Source of the DNA: JAKACA01 sp963735115
GTDB lineage: Bacteria; Actinomycetota; Acidimicrobiia; Acidimicrobiales; Bog-793
Direction of reading: 5' to 3'
Length of the DNA stretch: 64,000 nt
Assembly: GCA_963735115.1 (NCBI GenBank)
Contig: CAVTJR010000001.1
Coordinates: forward strand, 806,001-870,000
Every line of letters begins with the position of its first letter. The stretch's first letter is position 1. The position numbers were made by a program, and so were the translations under genes. The notes beneath the pieces are model-generated. The model saw only the letters and a list, made by a program, of their open reading frames with translations, did no database searches and was not told where the DNA came from. Shown one piece after another: positions 51,484 through 60,730 of the stretch.

Positions 51484-52460
51484 CGATGGCCACGCCGGCC
51501 GCCTCAGCGGCCGCCACCGGGGCGAGGCGGAGCGGAGAACTGCCCCGAAAAGAGCCCCGCATCGGGACCGAACCGCTGCGATCCACCCTGCAGGCGAGTT
51601 GGACGGCGCTCGGGGCTCTCTGTCGCCGTGACCTCCTCGTGCTCCGCAAGCACCTCGTCGAGTTCGTGCTGCGCGTCCTTATCCAGCCCTTCTTGCTGGT
51701 CTTCGTGTTCCTCTACGTCTTCCCCTCGATCGGTCAGGGGATCGGCGGATCCCATCCGAGCACCTCGCTCGCAGGTGGAGCGGCTGGCGCCGCCGCTGCT
51801 GCTGCTGCCGCTCGAGCGGGAGAGTCCGCCTTCGCCACGGTGCTCGTCCCCGGTGTCGTCGCCATCAGCATCATGTTCCAGGGCATCCAGGCGGTCGCCC
51901 TCCAGCTCGCACAGGAGTTCGGGTTCACCCGCGAGATCGAGGACCGGGTGCAGGCGCCGTGCCCGATCTGGCTCGTGGCCATGGCCAAGGTCCTCTCAGG
52001 CGCCGCCCAGGCCGTGCTGTCGGCCATCATCGTGTTCCCGATCGCGTCGGTCATCCACGCCCAGGGGGTGAAGCCGGACCTCGTGTTCCACTGGGCGATC
52101 GTCCTCACGCTGATCCCGCTCGCCAGCGTCGCCATGACCGCCCTCGGGCTCCTCCTCGGCACGAAGTTCGAGCCACGCAACATCGGCCTGATGTTCGGCT
52201 TCATCGTGTTGCCGCTGACGTTCCTCGGGGGCACCTACTACCAGTGGACGAAGCTCGCGCCGGTGCGAATCGGCAGCTTCCACTGGCTGCAGACCCTCGT
52301 GCTCGTCAACCCGCTCATCTACATCACCGAGGGGATGAGGGCGGCCTTCACCGGCGCCAGCCATATGCACCTGTACATCATCTACCCGGTGCTCGTGGGT
52401 TTCTGCGTGCTGTTTCTCACCCTCGGACTGCGGAACTTCCGCAAGCGGGTGCTGTCCTAG
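51480..52460 (+). CDS. ABC-2 type transporter permease
   Basis: This 326-residue protein has six hydrophobic segments, among them LLVFVFLYVFPS, VFPIASVIHAQ, LIPLASVAMTALGLLLG and YIIYPVLVGFCVLFLTLGL. It has FLGGTYYQWTKL near the fifth segment, as in ABC-2 permeases. An Ala run (GGAAGAAAAAAAAR) lies in the first outer loop. It overlaps the ATPase gene by 4 bases. Confidence 0.85.
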   Translation: MTMATPAASAAATGARRSGELPRKEPRIGTEPLRSTLQASWTALGALCRRDLLVLRKHLVEFVLRVLIQPFLLVFVFLYVFPSIGQGIGGSHPSTSLAGGAAGAAAAAAAARAGESAFATVLVPGVVAISIMFQGIQAVALQLAQEFGFTREIEDRVQAPCPIWLVAMAKVLSGAAQAVLSAIIVFPIASVIHAQGVKPDLVFHWAIVLTLIPLASVAMTALGLLLGTKFEPRNIGLMFGFIVLPLTFLGGTYYQWTKLAPVRIGSFHWLQTLVLVNPLIYITEGMRAAFTGASHMHLYIIYPVLVGFCVLFLTLGLRNFRKRVLS

Positions 52461-52472
52461 CGGACTGGTGCC

Positions 52473-53411
52473 TTAACCGCGCCGGGCGCTCGATGCGTCC
52501 CCGCCGGCCGAGCGCAGCTCCAGCCACCGCAGGAAGCCGGCGGCGTTCGAGTGGAAGCCGTTGAGGATGTCGTACTTCTCCCGCATCGACTCATCGGAGG
52601 GCGCCGTCTCGGCACCGAAACGGGTTTCGAGTGCATCGGCCATGTCCTCGCCTGCCCGCCAGGCACGCTCGGCCTCTGCCGCCCAGGATCGAAGGGTGTC
52701 TGCGGCCTCGCCGAGGAGCTCCGCGGGCGGCACGGGCACGAGCCCGTAGTGGGCGAGGGCGATCCCGATCGGCGAGTGATCGGCGAAGCGCTGCAACGAC
52801 GTCAGCGCCTGATCGAGGTCGAAGTCGGGCGGCGGCGTAGCCGGCCGGAGCCTGCCGCCGTCGGGCAGCCGGACGCCGACGGCGTCGCCGGCGAAGAGGT
52901 AGCCGCTCGAGCTGTCGAGCAGCCCGAGATGATGCTTGGCGTGGCCGGGCGAATCGATCGCCCGCAGGGTCCGCCCGCCACCGAGGGTGATCTCGTCTGC
53001 GTCCTCGAGCACGACGATCCGCTCCGGCGGCGTCGGGTCGAGGCGCCCGTAGAGCGAGTCGAGCAGCGGCCCGTAGACGCGGGAGGCGGAGTCGATCAGC
53101 CTGGTCGGGTCGACGAGGTGGCGGGCGCCCTTCGGGTGCACGTACACCGTGGCGTTCGGGAAGGCCCGCGCCACATCGCCCACCCCGCCGGCGTGATCGA
53201 GGTGGATGTGCGTGACGGCCACCCCGGCGAGGTCGTCGGGACCGAGGCCGAGCTCCTCGAGGGCCGAAAGGAGCGTCTCGATCGAGCTCTGGCTGCCCGT
53301 CTCGACGAGCACTGGACGCTCGCCTTCGATGAGGTAGCCGGCGGTCATGCGTTCCCAGCCACCGAGCAGGGTGTCGATCTCGAGAACGCCGGGTGCGAGG
53401 CGGATCGTCAC
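52473..53411 (-). CDS. MBL-fold metallo-hydrolase
   Basis: From GTG at 53411 the protein has 312 residues. The metal motif is THIHLDHAGG (H68, H70, D72, H73), followed by the histidine of DSPGHAKHHLG and the aspartate of FAGDAVG. A helical C-terminal extension of about 90 residues is typical of one subgroup. Hydrolysis of thioesters or lactones is usual; the substrate is unknown. It is downstream of the glycosyltransferase gene by 28 bases. Confidence 0.82.
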   Translation of the reverse strand: MTIRLAPGVLEIDTLLGGWERMTAGYLIEGERPVLVETGSQSSIETLLSALEELGLGPDDLAGVAVTHIHLDHAGGVGDVARAFPNATVYVHPKGARHLVDPTRLIDSASRVYGPLLDSLYGRLDPTPPERIVVLEDADEITLGGGRTLRAIDSPGHAKHHLGLLDSSSGYLFAGDAVGVRLPDGGRLRPATPPPDFDLDQALTSLQRFADHSPIGIALAHYGLVPVPPAELLGEAADTLRSWAAEAERAWRAGEDMADALETRFGAETAPSDESMREKYDILNGFHSNAAGFLRWLELRSAGGDASSARRG

Positions 53412-53439
53412 CGCTGGACCGGAACGACCGGAACCGCCG

Positions 53440-54276
53440 TCACCGCCGCTCCCGCAGCCACGTGCGGACGACCACGGTGGCGTAGCGGGGCCCATAGAGG
53501 AAGTTGTTCCCCTTCTTCGACCGGCCGGAGGCCCTCGGGTGCCACACGGTTGGCCGCTCGCCGATCCGCCAGCCGCGGGCGGCGGCACTGATGATCAGCT
53601 CCGCTGTTTGGTACTGGTCCTGCTCCAGCAGCACGTCTTTGAGCACGTCGGTGCGAAGGGCGCGAAAGCCGTTCGAGGTGTCCGTGAGTGCCTGCCCAGT
53701 GAGGCGGTTGATGACGGCGGCGAAGACGAGCACGCCCGTCTTGCGGAGCTGGTCGCCGGAGCGGTCGCCCGTTTCGTCGACGCCGAGGCGGCGGCTTGCG
53801 ACGACGAAGTCGAACTCGTCGGCGATGACCGGCTCGAGAAGATCGGGGATCTCCACCGGGTCGTTCTGGCCGTCGGCATCGAGGGTGACGACGTAGCTGG
53901 CACCCTTCTCGATGGCGAGCTCGTAGCCGAGGCGGAGGGCGACGCCGTGGCCGAGGTTGGTGCCGAACTTCGCCCAGAAGACCTCATGTGCGTCGCAGAT
54001 GTCCTCGGTGCCGTCGTCGCCGCCGTCGATCACCACGAGGATCGAGGTCTTGAGCCCGTCCACCTCGGCGGGAACGGCCTTCAAGACCGCTCCGATGTTG
54101 TCGGCCTCGAAGTAGGCGGCGATGAGCACGAGTACGGGGGCGAACTCCACACCGGGGTAACGGGTGTCGAAGTCCTGCCGGGTGAGGTCCATGCTGAGTC
54201 GCTTGAGCTCGTTGTAGCGCCGTTGGAACCGGTCCTTCGGGCCCCGTGTGGGCGGGATGAGATCGACAACTCGCAT
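53440..54276 (-). CDS. Family 2 glycosyltransferase (DPM1-like)
   Basis: From ATG at 54276 the protein has 278 residues: VLVLIAAYFEADNIGAVLKA, then VVIDGGDDGTEDIC, and the DXD motif VTLDADGQNDPVEI. It ends without membrane helices, so it resembles dolichyl-phosphate mannosyl-transferase-like or glucosyl-3-phosphoglycerate-type GT2 enzymes. It overlaps the preceding dehydrogenase stop by one base (TGATG), so the two form one unit with the MBL gene after it. Confidence 0.8.
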   Translation of the reverse strand: MRVVDLIPPTRGPKDRFQRRYNELKRLSMDLTRQDFDTRYPGVEFAPVLVLIAAYFEADNIGAVLKAVPAEVDGLKTSILVVIDGGDDGTEDICDAHEVFWAKFGTNLGHGVALRLGYELAIEKGASYVVTLDADGQNDPVEIPDLLEPVIADEFDFVVASRRLGVDETGDRSGDQLRKTGVLVFAAVINRLTGQALTDTSNGFRALRTDVLKDVLLEQDQYQTAELIISAAARGWRIGERPTVWHPRASGRSKKGNNFLYGPRYATVVVRTWLRERR

Positions 54277-55328
54277 CAGCTGGAGGTTCCCATCTCGATG
54301 ACGACCTTGACGTCGTCCGGTTGGCGTTCGAGGGCGCTCGCAAACGACTCGATCGGCACCTTGCGGGTGAGCAGCTTGGAGAGCCAGCCCCTGTCTGCCT
54401 TGGCCAAGGCGTCGGCCGCCGCCTCGTAGTGGCGCCGGTTGGCGTTCACGGACCCGACGACACCCTCGTTCTTCAGCACCATGCCCCGGTTGACCATACC
54501 GGCGTCGATCGACAACGACCGACCGCTCGGCGAGACACCGGTGAGGCAGAGGACCCCACCTGGAGCGAGGTGGTCCATGGCGTCGAAGATGAGCATGCCC
54601 ACGCCCGTGCACTCGATGATGACGTCCGGCGAGTCGCAGGCGTCTTCGACCTTGCCCGTGTGATAGCTGGCTCCGAGGGCGGCCACGAGATCCGGCTTGA
54701 GGCCGGAGGTCATCTGGTCGATGACGTGCACCTCGAGGCCATGCTGCACGCCGATCAACGCCGCCAGCAGCCCGATGGGCCCGGCACCGGTGATGACTGC
54801 ACGCTTCGGCTCCCAAGCGGCGCGGTTACCCACGAGCTCGGCCTGCTCCCACGCCTTCGCCACGACGCTCGTCGGCTCCAGCAGCACACCGAGAAGACCG
54901 AGGCTCTCGTCGACCTTGACGACAGCGTCGGCGGTGGCGCGGTACCGCTCCCGCATGAAGCCGTCGAGTGACTTGATGCCGTGCTCGGTGTACTGCCCGT
55001 TGCGACAGAAGTCCCATTCGCCCTTGGCACAGCTGTAGCAGGGCACCGGGTCGGGGCGGCGCACGATCCCTACGACGTAGTCGCCCTCCGCCAAGCCCGA
55101 GCCTGCCGGCGCCGCGGCCACGCGGCCGATCGACTCGTGGCCGAGCACGAGCCGCGTGTGGCCCTCCGGGGCCCATCCGTACTCGCCGCCGGCGATCTCG
55201 AGGTCCGTTCCGCAGATGCCGACGGCGAGCACGTCGACGAGGACCGGGCCGTCGCTCTCGGGCGGCTCGGCGAACTCCTCCAGCCGGGCGCTGCCTGCTG
55301 TACCGGGAAGGACGGTGATCGCCTTCAA
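54276..55328 (-). CDS. Glucose 1-dehydrogenase-like zinc alcohol dehydrogenase
   Basis: From TTG at 55328 the protein has 350 residues and begins MKAITVLPGT, a usual start. It has AGGAG 7 bases upstream. Catalytic zinc ligands are C39 (GICGTDLEIAG) and H64-E65 (LGHESIG); the structural site is around C97, C100 and C108. The NAD(P) site is ITGAGPIGLLAAL. The order and motifs match archaeal-type glucose dehydrogenases. It is coupled to the glycosyltransferase, and a GH15 glucosidase gene lies upstream on the same strand, which suggests glucose or trehalose handling. Confidence 0.82.
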   Translation of the reverse strand: MKAITVLPGTAGSARLEEFAEPPESDGPVLVDVLAVGICGTDLEIAGGEYGWAPEGHTRLVLGHESIGRVAAAPAGSGLAEGDYVVGIVRRPDPVPCYSCAKGEWDFCRNGQYTEHGIKSLDGFMRERYRATADAVVKVDESLGLLGVLLEPTSVVAKAWEQAELVGNRAAWEPKRAVITGAGPIGLLAALIGVQHGLEVHVIDQMTSGLKPDLVAALGASYHTGKVEDACDSPDVIIECTGVGMLIFDAMDHLAPGGVLCLTGVSPSGRSLSIDAGMVNRGMVLKNEGVVGSVNANRRHYEAAADALAKADRGWLSKLLTRKVPIESFASALERQPDDVKVVIEMGTSS

Positions 55329-55463
55329 GACTGTCTCCTCGTGCCGTGAGTCGGGGTACCGCAAACCCGGCAACCGTAAACCAGGACCGCCGCCCCCGGC
55401 GCGCGGGGACGCTGAGCCCCCTCCGAGCGGAGCCGTCGCGCCGCGCGCTCCATGACGGCCGAC

Positions 55464-57371
55464 CTAATGGCCGAGCCCGAGGCGGTGGCGAGCGACGCCG
55501 TGCCGGCGCCTGCGCTGCCGCCGTATCGGTAGTTGCACGCCTCGCAGGCGCTCGGCATGCGTCATGCCCGTGCCCAGGTCCTCCTGGAAGAGCCCGACGG
55601 CCGTGTTGACGAGCGAGACGTGCGAGAACGCCTGTGGGAAATTGCCGACCTGCCGCTTGGCGACCGGGTCGTACTCCTCCGACAGCAGCCCGAGGTCGTT
55701 GCGGAGCGCCACCAGCCTGTCGAAGAGCTCGACGGCTTCGTCATGCCGGCCGATCAGGTGGAGGTCGTCAGCCAGCCAGAACGAGCAGGCCAGGAACGCC
55801 CCCTCGCGTCCCGTCAAGCCGTCAACGTGCTCGGACTGTGTCGAGTCGTAGCGCATGACGAAACCGTCCTGGGTGAGCTCGCGTTGGATGGCCTCCACCG
55901 TCCCGATGATGCGCTCGTCTGTCGGAGGCAGGAACCCCACGAGGGGCGCCATCAACACACTGGCGTCCAGCTCCTTCGATCCGTAGTACTGGGTGAAGGT
56001 CTTCCGCTCGGCGTCGTAGCCCTTCTCGAGCACCTCGGCGTGAATTTCGTCTCGCAGCGCCCGCCAGCGCTCGAGCGGCCCGGAGAGATCGTACTCCTCG
56101 ATGTCGCGCACGGCGCTGTCGACGGCGAGCCATGCCATCACCTTGGAGTGAGTGAAATGACGCCTCGGGCCGCGCACTTCCCAGATGCCGTCGTCCGGCT
56201 CCTTCCAGCCGGACTCGAGGAAGTCGAGGATGGCGCGCTCCAGATCCCAGGCGGGGTCGCTCGAGGGGATGCCGAGGCGACGGGCTTCGTGCAAGGCGCT
56301 GATGACTTCGCCGTAGACGTCGAGCTGGTACTGGTTGGCGGCGGCGTTACCGACGCGTACGGGCGACGAGCCCTCGTAGCCGGGCAGCCACGGGATCTCG
56401 TACTCGAGGAGGTTCCGCTCGCCGGAAGGCCCGTACATGATCTGGAGCTTGGAGGGCTCGCCCGCAACGGCACGCAGCAACCAGTCACGCCACGCCGTCG
56501 CCTCCTCGGCATAGCCGGCCGCCATCAGCGACGACAGGGTGAGGGTGGCGTCGCGCAGCCAGGAGTAGCGGTAGTCCCAGTTGCGGCCGCCGCCGAGCGC
56601 CTCCGGTAAGGACGTCGTCGCAGCCGCGATGATGCCGCCCGTCGGCCGGTGCGTGAGGGCTTTCAGGGTGAGAAGCGATCGGACGACCGGCTCCTGCCGT
56701 TCGCCGAGTGAGAGGGCGTCCATCTCGGCCCAGTCCTGCCAGTAGCGGGCGGTCTGGTGGACGGCATAGGCGGCGTCGACCGGCCGGGGGACCTCGTTGG
56801 TCGAGTGGAAGTAGTTCATCACGAAGGGAACGCTCTGGCCTTCGTGGACGATGAACTCGGCGACGGTCGACATGTTCTCGCCACGGCCGTGCACCGGTGA
56901 CCACAGCGCCAGGCCGTCCGGTCCGGCGATTGCGATGAGCGTGCCGTCGACGTGGCGCACCCACGGGATGGCCGATCCGTACTCGAAGCGGATCGTCAGG
57001 TCCATCCGCATCTCCACCGCCCCCCTTATGCACTCGAGCATGCGGACGATCTGGGGGTACTCGTCGCGGACCAGCATGCAGTCGGTGATGCGGACCGTGC
57101 CCTCCGCCAGCTCCCACTCGGTCTCGAGAACGAGCGAGTCGCCGACATAGCGGCGGCGGGTCGCCAGCAGCGGGTCACCCTGCCCCGGCTTCGGGCTCGC
57201 CTTGGGGGCGATGCGCCAGAAACCGTGGTCCTCCGTGCCGAGCAGCCGGGCGAAGCAGGCGGCCGAATCGAAGCGTGGGAGGCAGCACCAGTCGATCGAG
57301 CCGTCGCGGCCGACGAGGGCTGCCGTCACGGTGTCGCCGATGATTCCGTAGTCCTCGATGCGCAGAGCCAC
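55464..57371 (-). CDS. Glycoside hydrolase family 15 (glucoamylase/trehalase-like)
   Basis: From GTG at 57371 the protein has 635 residues, as in bacterial GH15 enzymes of the trehalase/glucodextranase group. It begins LRIEDYGIIGDTVTAALVGR and DGSIDWCCLPRFDS, has GGGRNWDYRYSWLRDATLT with the general acid region, and SEEYDPVAKRQVGNFPQAFS with the base glutamate. No signal sequence is seen, so it is cytoplasmic and may act on trehalose or maltodextrins. Glucose would be the product for the neighbouring dehydrogenase. Confidence 0.88.
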   Translation of the reverse strand: MALRIEDYGIIGDTVTAALVGRDGSIDWCCLPRFDSAACFARLLGTEDHGFWRIAPKASPKPGQGDPLLATRRRYVGDSLVLETEWELAEGTVRITDCMLVRDEYPQIVRMLECIRGAVEMRMDLTIRFEYGSAIPWVRHVDGTLIAIAGPDGLALWSPVHGRGENMSTVAEFIVHEGQSVPFVMNYFHSTNEVPRPVDAAYAVHQTARYWQDWAEMDALSLGERQEPVVRSLLTLKALTHRPTGGIIAAATTSLPEALGGGRNWDYRYSWLRDATLTLSSLMAAGYAEEATAWRDWLLRAVAGEPSKLQIMYGPSGERNLLEYEIPWLPGYEGSSPVRVGNAAANQYQLDVYGEVISALHEARRLGIPSSDPAWDLERAILDFLESGWKEPDDGIWEVRGPRRHFTHSKVMAWLAVDSAVRDIEEYDLSGPLERWRALRDEIHAEVLEKGYDAERKTFTQYYGSKELDASVLMAPLVGFLPPTDERIIGTVEAIQRELTQDGFVMRYDSTQSEHVDGLTGREGAFLACSFWLADDLHLIGRHDEAVELFDRLVALRNDLGLLSEEYDPVAKRQVGNFPQAFSHVSLVNTAVGLFQEDLGTGMTHAERLRGVQLPIRRQRRRRHGVARHRLGLGH

Positions 57372-57411
57372 GGCGCCATCATGGCCGACGAGACGGCCGC
57401 GGTGTCGGCTG

Positions 57412-58593
57412 TCAGCCCGACAGGCAGCTGCCCGTGCTGACGCTCGCGTCGAGGGGTAGTTGCTCGGCGGTGCGCACTCGTTGCAGCACGCCTGGCGAGG
57501 CGAGGGCGAAGCCGACGTCGGCGTTGTCGTCATCTCGCGCGAAGACGACGCCGATCACCTCCCCGTCCGGCTCGAGCAGCGGGCCGCCGGAGTTGCCCGG
57601 CTGCACGAGGGCCTGCAGCTCGTAGATCTGGCGCTGCGTGTAGGCGCTGTCGTAGATGTTGGGCGAGTCCGGGTCGAAGCGCATGAGCACCCCGGCGGGC
57701 TGGGCCGTGACGACGCTGACCCCCTCCGGATAGCCGAGCACAATGGCCTTCGTCCCCCGCGGCACGAAGCGACTGTCGATCGGGAGGGGCGGCGCCGGCA
57801 GGCCCGACACCCTCAGCAGGGCCAGGTCGAAGTTGGGGTCGAAGAAGACGGGGGTCGCCCGCTCGGACTGGACGCCGTCGTACTCGGTGATGTTGTTGGC
57901 ACCCGCCACGACGTGGGCGTTGGTGACGACGAGACCGGGTGCGACCACGAACCCGGACCCTTCGACGACGACGTTGCCGCAGCCCGTGGCGACGATCTGC
58001 ACCGTCGAGCGCCCGGCTACCTCGTCGGCGCGGCGAACCTGCGCCGAGGTGGCGACCTTGACGGGACCGCTCGGCTGCAGAAACCCGAGGCACGGGAGGG
58101 GGAGTCCGGTCTGGTCGACGAGGCACGCCCTGCTGGAGAGGGCGCTCGGGATCTGAGGCATCACGCCCGACACGAAGCGCAGCACCTGCGAGTTCTGGAT
58201 CTCACTCGAGATGAGGCTGACTTGGCTGTTGGCGAGGAAGGAGGCGAGCAGCCAGACGAGGACGAGGGTGCCTGCCATGGCGATCACGGCACCGCTGCCG
58301 GCGTCGACCGCTGCGATGGCGTGCCCTCGGAGCTGGTGCCAGACCCTCGCTCCCAACTGTCGCCCTATCCCCCAGGTGAGCGTGGACGGTACGAGCAGTA
58401 GCAGCAAGGAGACAAAGGTCCGCACAAAGACGCCGTGCAGATGGGGAAGGACCACGATGATGAGGGCGATGCCGAGAGCGAGGCCGACGAGCCCGCCGAT
58501 GAATGACAGCACCTGAACGGCGGCACCGAGCCGCAGCCCGTGGACAGCGGCCGCCAGGATGACGACGATGAGGATGATGTCGAGCGCGTCCAA
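57412..58593 (-). CDS. marP: Membrane-bound serine protease, MarP-like (CvpA domain plus trypsin-like domain)
   Basis: This 393-residue protein starts with four membrane segments (about 5-25, 28-50, 58-75, 100-120) of a CvpA/colicin V type domain. A trypsin-like domain follows with H227 (VVTNAHVVA), D256 (FDLALLRV) and S335 (QPGNSGGPL). Cysteines C157, C168 and C205 could hold disulphides. In mycobacteria MarP helps maintain internal pH in acid. TTG is the start. It precedes the GH15 gene on the same strand by 40 bases. Confidence 0.85.
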   Translation of the reverse strand: MDALDIILIVVILAAAVHGLRLGAAVQVLSFIGGLVGLALGIALIIVVLPHLHGVFVRTFVSLLLLLVPSTLTWGIGRQLGARVWHQLRGHAIAAVDAGSGAVIAMAGTLVLVWLLASFLANSQVSLISSEIQNSQVLRFVSGVMPQIPSALSSRACLVDQTGLPLPCLGFLQPSGPVKVATSAQVRRADEVAGRSTVQIVATGCGNVVVEGSGFVVAPGLVVTNAHVVAGANNITEYDGVQSERATPVFFDPNFDLALLRVSGLPAPPLPIDSRFVPRGTKAIVLGYPEGVSVVTAQPAGVLMRFDPDSPNIYDSAYTQRQIYELQALVQPGNSGGPLLEPDGEVIGVVFARDDDNADVGFALASPGVLQRVRTAEQLPLDASVSTGSCLSG

Positions 58594-58627
58594 CTCGACC
58601 TCTAGGCGGGCGCGCAGGAGATTCGGG

Positions 58628-59242
58628 TCACGGGGTCAGGGGATCGCCCGGCAGGCCCGCGGTGCCCGTCCCGATCGGTTCGATCCCGAGATCGCGGTAA
58701 GTGAGCACGGCGACATACTCGACGCCGATCTCGCTAAAGCGCGGAGCGATGAACTCCCCTCGATCGAGGATCGTGCAGGCGGCGACGACGTCTGCGCCCG
58801 TGGCGCGCACAGCCTCGAAGGCGTCAAAGAGCGACTTCCCCGTCGAAACCGTGTCTTCGATCACCACGACGCGGACCCCGGGGCCGACCGGCGTACCTTC
58901 GATCCGTTGTTGGCGACCATGGTCCTTGACGGCCTTGCGCACCGAGTACCAGGCGTGATCGGTCAACATGGCGACGGCGTGCGCCACCGGGTCAGCTCCC
59001 ATGGTCATGCCGCCGATGGCGTCGAACACGACGCCGCGGCTCGCAAGAGCGGCGGCGACCGCCAGGCCGGCGATGCGAAGATCGGCCCCCCTCGCAACCG
59101 CCCGCCTCATGTCGACGTAGTCACGGCTCATCCCGCCAGCGGAGAGCACAAATGGCTCCGCCCGCCGCTCGTAACCTCGCGCGAGCACAAGTTGCCGGAG
59201 CTCGTCATGAAGGTCTGCGTCCGACATCACGGTCGCGTCCAT
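58628..59242 (-). CDS. pyrE: Orotate phosphoribosyltransferase-like protein
   Basis: From ATG at 59242 the protein has 204 residues, or from the internal ATG at 59227, 199. The PRPP-binding loop is VRVVVIEDTVSTGKSLFDAF, with a GGMTMGADPVAHAVAM segment before it. OMP synthesis in the pyrimidine pathway is the main role of this type; some members are only PyrE-like. It is divergent from the VIT gene with 139 bases between. Confidence 0.82.
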   Translation of the reverse strand: MDATVMSDADLHDELRQLVLARGYERRAEPFVLSAGGMSRDYVDMRRAVARGADLRIAGLAVAAALASRGVVFDAIGGMTMGADPVAHAVAMLTDHAWYSVRKAVKDHGRQQRIEGTPVGPGVRVVVIEDTVSTGKSLFDAFEAVRATGADVVAACTILDRGEFIAPRFSEIGVEYVAVLTYRDLGIEPIGTGTAGLPGDPLTP

Positions 59243-59381
59243 AAGCGGACCGATACTAGGGCGGCTTGACGGAACGGAGGCCGCGCCTCGCGGGTGCGGG
59301 AGGATCCCGCGAACCACGAACGAGCCCAAAGTCGGGCGCAGCTGCCACCCGTCACGTTCATCCGCACTAGACCGTGTAGCT

Positions 59382-60167
59382 GTGGGCGGCCCTCCTCGCG
59401 TCTCCGGCTTGAACCGCCTCGCCGCCATAAGGCGACGCGACACGAGCTCGCACCGGCGCGACAGCGGGCTTCCCGAACACCACCACCGAGACATCCGCGG
59501 CGGCGGAGCCAGAGCGGCCGTGTTCGGGATCAGCGACGGTCTCGTGTCGAACACCTCGCTCGTGCTCGGGATCGCCGGCGCCAGCGCGGCGTCAGGGATC
59601 GTGCGCCTTGCCGGTCTCGCCGGACTCCTCGGGGGTGCCTTCTCGATGGCTGCAGGTGAGTACATCTCCATGCGTGCCCAAAGCGAGCTGTTCCAGCGGG
59701 AGATCGAGATCGAGCGCCGCGAGATCGAGCGGCGACCCGAAGGCGAGATGCGGGAGCTCGTCCACCTCTACGAGACCCGCGGCCTGCCACCCGACCTGGC
59801 GCGCCAGGTGGCCAAGGAGATGATGGCGAACCCAGAAGTGGCACTCGAGACACATGCACGCGAAGAGCTGGGCATCGATCCGAGCTCCACGGGCAAGCCC
59901 TTGCAGGCAGCCGTGTCGTCGTTCGTGACCTTCGCCCTGGGTGCCTTCATGCCGTTGTTGCCGTTCCTGTTCACGCACGGTTCGAGGGCCACGCTCTTCG
60001 CCGTCGCCATCGCCGGCGTCTCCGCCCTCGTCGTCGGCGCCTTCCTTGCCCTCTTCACCGGCCGCAAATGGTGGTTCTCGGCAGTTCGCCAGCTCCTCAT
60101 CTGCGCAGCGGCCGGCGCCATCACCTACGGCGTCGGGTCGGCCATCGGCGCGAGCGGGGTCGGATGA
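59382..60167 (+). CDS. VIT1/CCC1-family iron/manganese transporter
   Basis: This 261-residue protein has the VIT pattern: AAVFGISDGLVSNTSLVLGI, then LLGGAFSMAAGEYISMRAQ, a charged helical stalk (EIEIERREIERRPEGEMREL) and three further membrane segments. The GEYIS segment and the stalk glutamates bind metal in VIT1. It moves iron or manganese out of the cytosol. GTG start. It overlaps the SixA gene as ATGA. Confidence 0.88.
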   Translation: MGGPPRVSGLNRLAAIRRRDTSSHRRDSGLPEHHHRDIRGGGARAAVFGISDGLVSNTSLVLGIAGASAASGIVRLAGLAGLLGGAFSMAAGEYISMRAQSELFQREIEIERREIERRPEGEMRELVHLYETRGLPPDLARQVAKEMMANPEVALETHAREELGIDPSSTGKPLQAAVSSFVTFALGAFMPLLPFLFTHGSRATLFAVAIAGVSALVVGAFLALFTGRKWWFSAVRQLLICAAAGAITYGVGSAIGASGVG

Positions 60168-60730
60168 CGCCCACCCGCGGGAACTCAACTTCGCCCCCCA
60201 AAGGACATCGGATCACCCCCACGCTGTATCTCGTGCGTCACGGCAAAGCCGAGAACCGGGAACGGTGGCAAGAGCCCGACTCCCTCCGTCCCTTGACACC
60301 GCGGGGGCGGGAGCAGGCGCGAGTCATCGCCGGCCACCTCGTCGACCTCGTCGACCGCCGGCCCTCGCGGGTTCTCTCGAGCCCGGCGATTCGTTGCCGC
60401 CAGACCGTCGAGCCTTTGGCGGAGGCCAGCAAGCTCGACGTCGTCGAGACCGACTGGTTGGAGGAAGGCTCGGATCCCGAGCGCGCCTTCGAGCAACTTC
60501 GCAAGCTGGCGGCTCGGCTCGATCGCCCCTCCGGCGCCGGCGGGCCGGTGGCTGCCTGCACCCATGGTGACGTCATCTTGGGCATCATCGATCGACTGCA
60601 CGCCCTCGGTGTCGACCTCGGTCCGCGACCGGACGCCCCCAAGGGCGGCGTCTGGATCATCACCATGTCGCCGCGGACTTACAGCGCCAGCCTCTACCTG
60701 CCCGAGACGGCGAGAAAGGCGAGAACGTGA
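60164..60730 (+). CDS. Histidine phosphatase family protein (SixA-like)
   Basis: This 188-residue protein has the phosphatase motif LYLVRHGKAENRERW, then RVLSSPAIRCRQTVEPLAEA and the second histidine in ACTHGDVILGI. In E. coli SixA removes phosphate from HPt domains. It starts at an ATG overlapping the VIT stop and ends in a GTGA overlap with the next gene, so VIT, sixA and the S51 gene make one operon. Confidence 0.85.
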   Translation: MTPTRGNSTSPPKGHRITPTLYLVRHGKAENRERWQEPDSLRPLTPRGREQARVIAGHLVDLVDRRPSRVLSSPAIRCRQTVEPLAEASKLDVVETDWLEEGSDPERAFEQLRKLAARLDRPSGAGGPVAACTHGDVILGIIDRLHALGVDLGPRPDAPKGGVWIITMSPRTYSASLYLPETARKART